From positions 1 through 64,000 of the forward strand of contig CAZNFX010000008.1 in NCBI GenBank assembly GCA_964572845.1: DNA of 64,000 nucleotides, given 5' to 3'. The position numbers and the translations under genes are program-made. The DNA is from Bin55 sp964572845. Lineage in GTDB: Bacteria > Pseudomonadota > Gammaproteobacteria > Pseudomonadales > Azotimanducaceae. Under the pieces are notes generated by a model. The model was given only the letters and a program-made list of their open reading frames with translations, ran no database searches and was not told where the DNA came from. Positions 62,437 to 64,000 of this stretch are shown here, in pieces (positions within the stretch are counted from its first letter, which is position 1; each line of letters opens with the position of its first letter).

Positions 62437-64000
62437 ATGCAGGGCAACGACCTAACCAACACGAATTCCCCTCGACTGGGTCATCCTCCCGCATCCGGAC
62501 TTTACCATCCCGAACAAGAACGCGACTCTTGCGGTGTTGGATTTGTGTGCGACATCAAAGGCAGAAAGAGTCGATCCATACTCGATGATGCAAACCGAAT
62601 GAACTGCAGCATGGAACATCGGGGAGGATTAGGCTATGAAAAAAACTCAGGTGACGGAGCAGGAATACTAACTAGCATTCCTGATCGCTTTTTCCGCAAG
62701 ATCCGCCTGACCCCTGAAGACGTGGAACTGCCACCAGCCGGTCAATACGGTGCTGGCGTAGTGTTTTTCCCGAAGGATCCTTCTGAGTACGAGACTTGCA
62801 AAAGGTACTTTGAGGAGTGCATTCGACAAGTAGGCCAAAACTTACTTTGCTGGCGCCGCGTACCCATCGACCCGGTTGGCGCTTCGCTCGGTGATTCGGC
62901 GCAGACAGCCATGCCACACATCGAGCAAGTGTTCATATCCGCGCCTACCCTAAAGGATTCCAATACCCTGGAGAGAGCACTCTATTTGATTAGGAAACTA
63001 GTTTCAAAGCGTGTGCGTTCCGATACCACACTATCGCAAGGTTCTCTTTTCTACGTTTGTAGCCTATCGGCTCGAGTGATCGTCTACAAGGGAATGCTCA
63101 CCCCAAACCAGTTGTTCCCCTTCTATGTCGACCTGCAGGATCCAGATTACGAATCTCACTTGGCAATGGTGCATTCACGCTTCTCGACAAATACCTTTCC
63201 GTCATGGGATCGTGCTCAACCGAACCGGTTCATGGCGCATAACGGGGAAATCAACACCTTGCTTGGGAACAAGAACTGGATGAACGCTCGTCAAGGACAA
63301 GCCAAGTCGGAACTCTTTGGCAACAAGCTAAATGACCTCTACCCCATCGTTGAACCCGATTGTTCGGATTCCGGTACATTCGACAACGTGTTGGAATTCT
63401 TGCTGTTGACTGGTCGAACATTGCAGGAATCGGTTTTGATGATGATTCCTGAAGCGTGGCAGCACGACCAATTGATGTCACCGGAAAAGCGAGGCTTCTA
63501 CGAGTACTTTTCGTGCCTCATGGAACCGTGGGACGGGCCAGCGTCCATCACATTTACGGATGGAACTTATATCGGGGCGGTGTTGGACCGCAACGGATTG
63601 CGACCTTCAAGGTACTACGTAACCATTGACGACCGATGCATCATGGCGTCCGAAGTAGGAGTGCTGGACATAAACCCTGAGCACGTTGTACAGAAAGGGC
63701 GTCTTCAACCCGGCAAGATGTTTCTCATCGATTTCGACCAGGGACGCATGGTTCCGGATGAGGAAATAAAGGAAGTGTGGGCACAAGAACAACCATGGGG
63801 CGATTGGGTGCGACGACAACGCCTCGAGTTGAAGGAACTTCCAAGAGCTGAAATAGTGCCCCACTTGAGTCCCAATACGTTGCTGCAACGCATGCAAGCC
63901 TTTGGCTATACAACCGAGACGCTGCAATTCATGCTTCTGCCATTGGTAACCGAATTGCGCGACCCACTCGGTTCTATGGGAAACGATGCAGCGCTCGCCG
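62437..64000 (+). CDS. gltB: Glutamate synthase large subunit (GOGAT), 5' part, cut by window end
   Basis: GOGAT makes two glutamates from glutamine and 2-oxoglutarate. The 521 visible residues contain the Ntn-type glutaminase domain: the nucleophile Cys follows a short propeptide in RDSCGVGFVCDIKG, then SMEHRGGLGYEKNSGDGAG, VHSRFSTNTFPSWDRAQPNRFMAHNGEINT and SDSGTFDNVLEFLL. DRNGLRPSRYY and IDFDQGRMV are further family markers. I chose the ATG at 62437, which puts about 30 residues before the catalytic Cys. The frame is open to the window edge without interruption. Confidence 0.95.
   Translation, partial: MQGNDLTNTNSPRLGHPPASGLYHPEQERDSCGVGFVCDIKGRKSRSILDDANRMNCSMEHRGGLGYEKNSGDGAGILTSIPDRFFRKIRLTPEDVELPPAGQYGAGVVFFPKDPSEYETCKRYFEECIRQVGQNLLCWRRVPIDPVGASLGDSAQTAMPHIEQVFISAPTLKDSNTLERALYLIRKLVSKRVRSDTTLSQGSLFYVCSLSARVIVYKGMLTPNQLFPFYVDLQDPDYESHLAMVHSRFSTNTFPSWDRAQPNRFMAHNGEINTLLGNKNWMNARQGQAKSELFGNKLNDLYPIVEPDCSDSGTFDNVLEFLLLTGRTLQESVLMMIPEAWQHDQLMSPEKRGFYEYFSCLMEPWDGPASITFTDGTYIGAVLDRNGLRPSRYYVTIDDRCIMASEVGVLDINPEHVVQKGRLQPGKMFLIDFDQGRMVPDEEIKEVWAQEQPWGDWVRRQRLELKELPRAEIVPHLSPNTLLQRMQAFGYTTETLQFMLLPLVTELRDPLGSMGNDAALA

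Overview
This window looks like chromosomal DNA of a free-living gammaproteobacterium, probably marine and uncultured. The evidence is gene order. The blocks lolB / tRNA-Gln / rplY / pth / ychF, hemA-prfA-prmC-moeB and nadD-rsfS-rlmH-mrdA-rodA-mltB-dacA-lipB follow the arrangement known from Pseudomonas and its relatives. The proteins carry gammaproteobacterial lipoprotein and outer-membrane features, the tRNA genes encode CCA, and base composition is close to 50% GC. I see no insertion sequences, phage genes or CRISPR arrays.

Layout. 1-8.5 kb: the 3' end of a tRNA-Met gene, an RND efflux adaptor/pump pair, a three-gene cassette (DUF3419/BtaA-like aminocarboxypropyl transferase, GNAT-like protein, haem-oxygenase-fold diiron oxidase), a DoxX/HvfX-like membrane protein and a DUF1801 protein. 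8.5-26 kb: core housekeeping for translation (ychF, pth, rplY, prfA, prmC, rlmH, rsfS), haem and cofactors (hemA, moeB, lipB, nadD), the cell-elongation and wall module (mrdA, rodA, mltB, dacA, uppP), lipoprotein sorting (lolB) and ssb. 26-34 kb: metabolic genes, including an MBL hydrolase, a DUF1295 membrane protein, three family III CoA-transferases, an unusual enoyl-CoA hydratase and an amidohydrolase, then a secreted PqaA-type protein.

35.7-45.3 kb holds the most unusual part: a tight nine-gene operon built on a MotA/TolQ/ExbB-type stator protein and two ExbD-like proteins. The two ExbD-like proteins share an SLSFLDV transmembrane motif and end in von Willebrand A (VWA) domains. The other six genes encode envelope proteins: a two-TM protein, two acidic exported proteins, a lipoprotein, a TPR/PEGA-like protein and a membrane-anchored PEGA-SUMF1 protein. 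I know of no described system with this composition. It reads as a proton-driven envelope machine whose periplasmic output is a metal-dependent adhesion (VWA) domain instead of a peptidoglycan-binding or TonB-like domain.

45.6-64 kb: a 1262-residue lipoprotein fusing FG-GAP/VCBS repeats, an ASPIC domain, an InlB-like repeat and a domain with complete vanadium-haloperoxidase motifs; a Yej/Opp-type peptide ABC importer of five genes; a beta-barrel outer-membrane protein; an acyl-CoA ligase; malate dehydrogenase; a NUDIX hydrolase; two unknown proteins; and the 5' part of gltB, which runs off the window.

A recurring oddity is that rsfS and pth have no ATG, GTG or TTG codon where the family's N-terminus must begin, while CTG codons sit there, one behind a good Shine-Dalgarno sequence.
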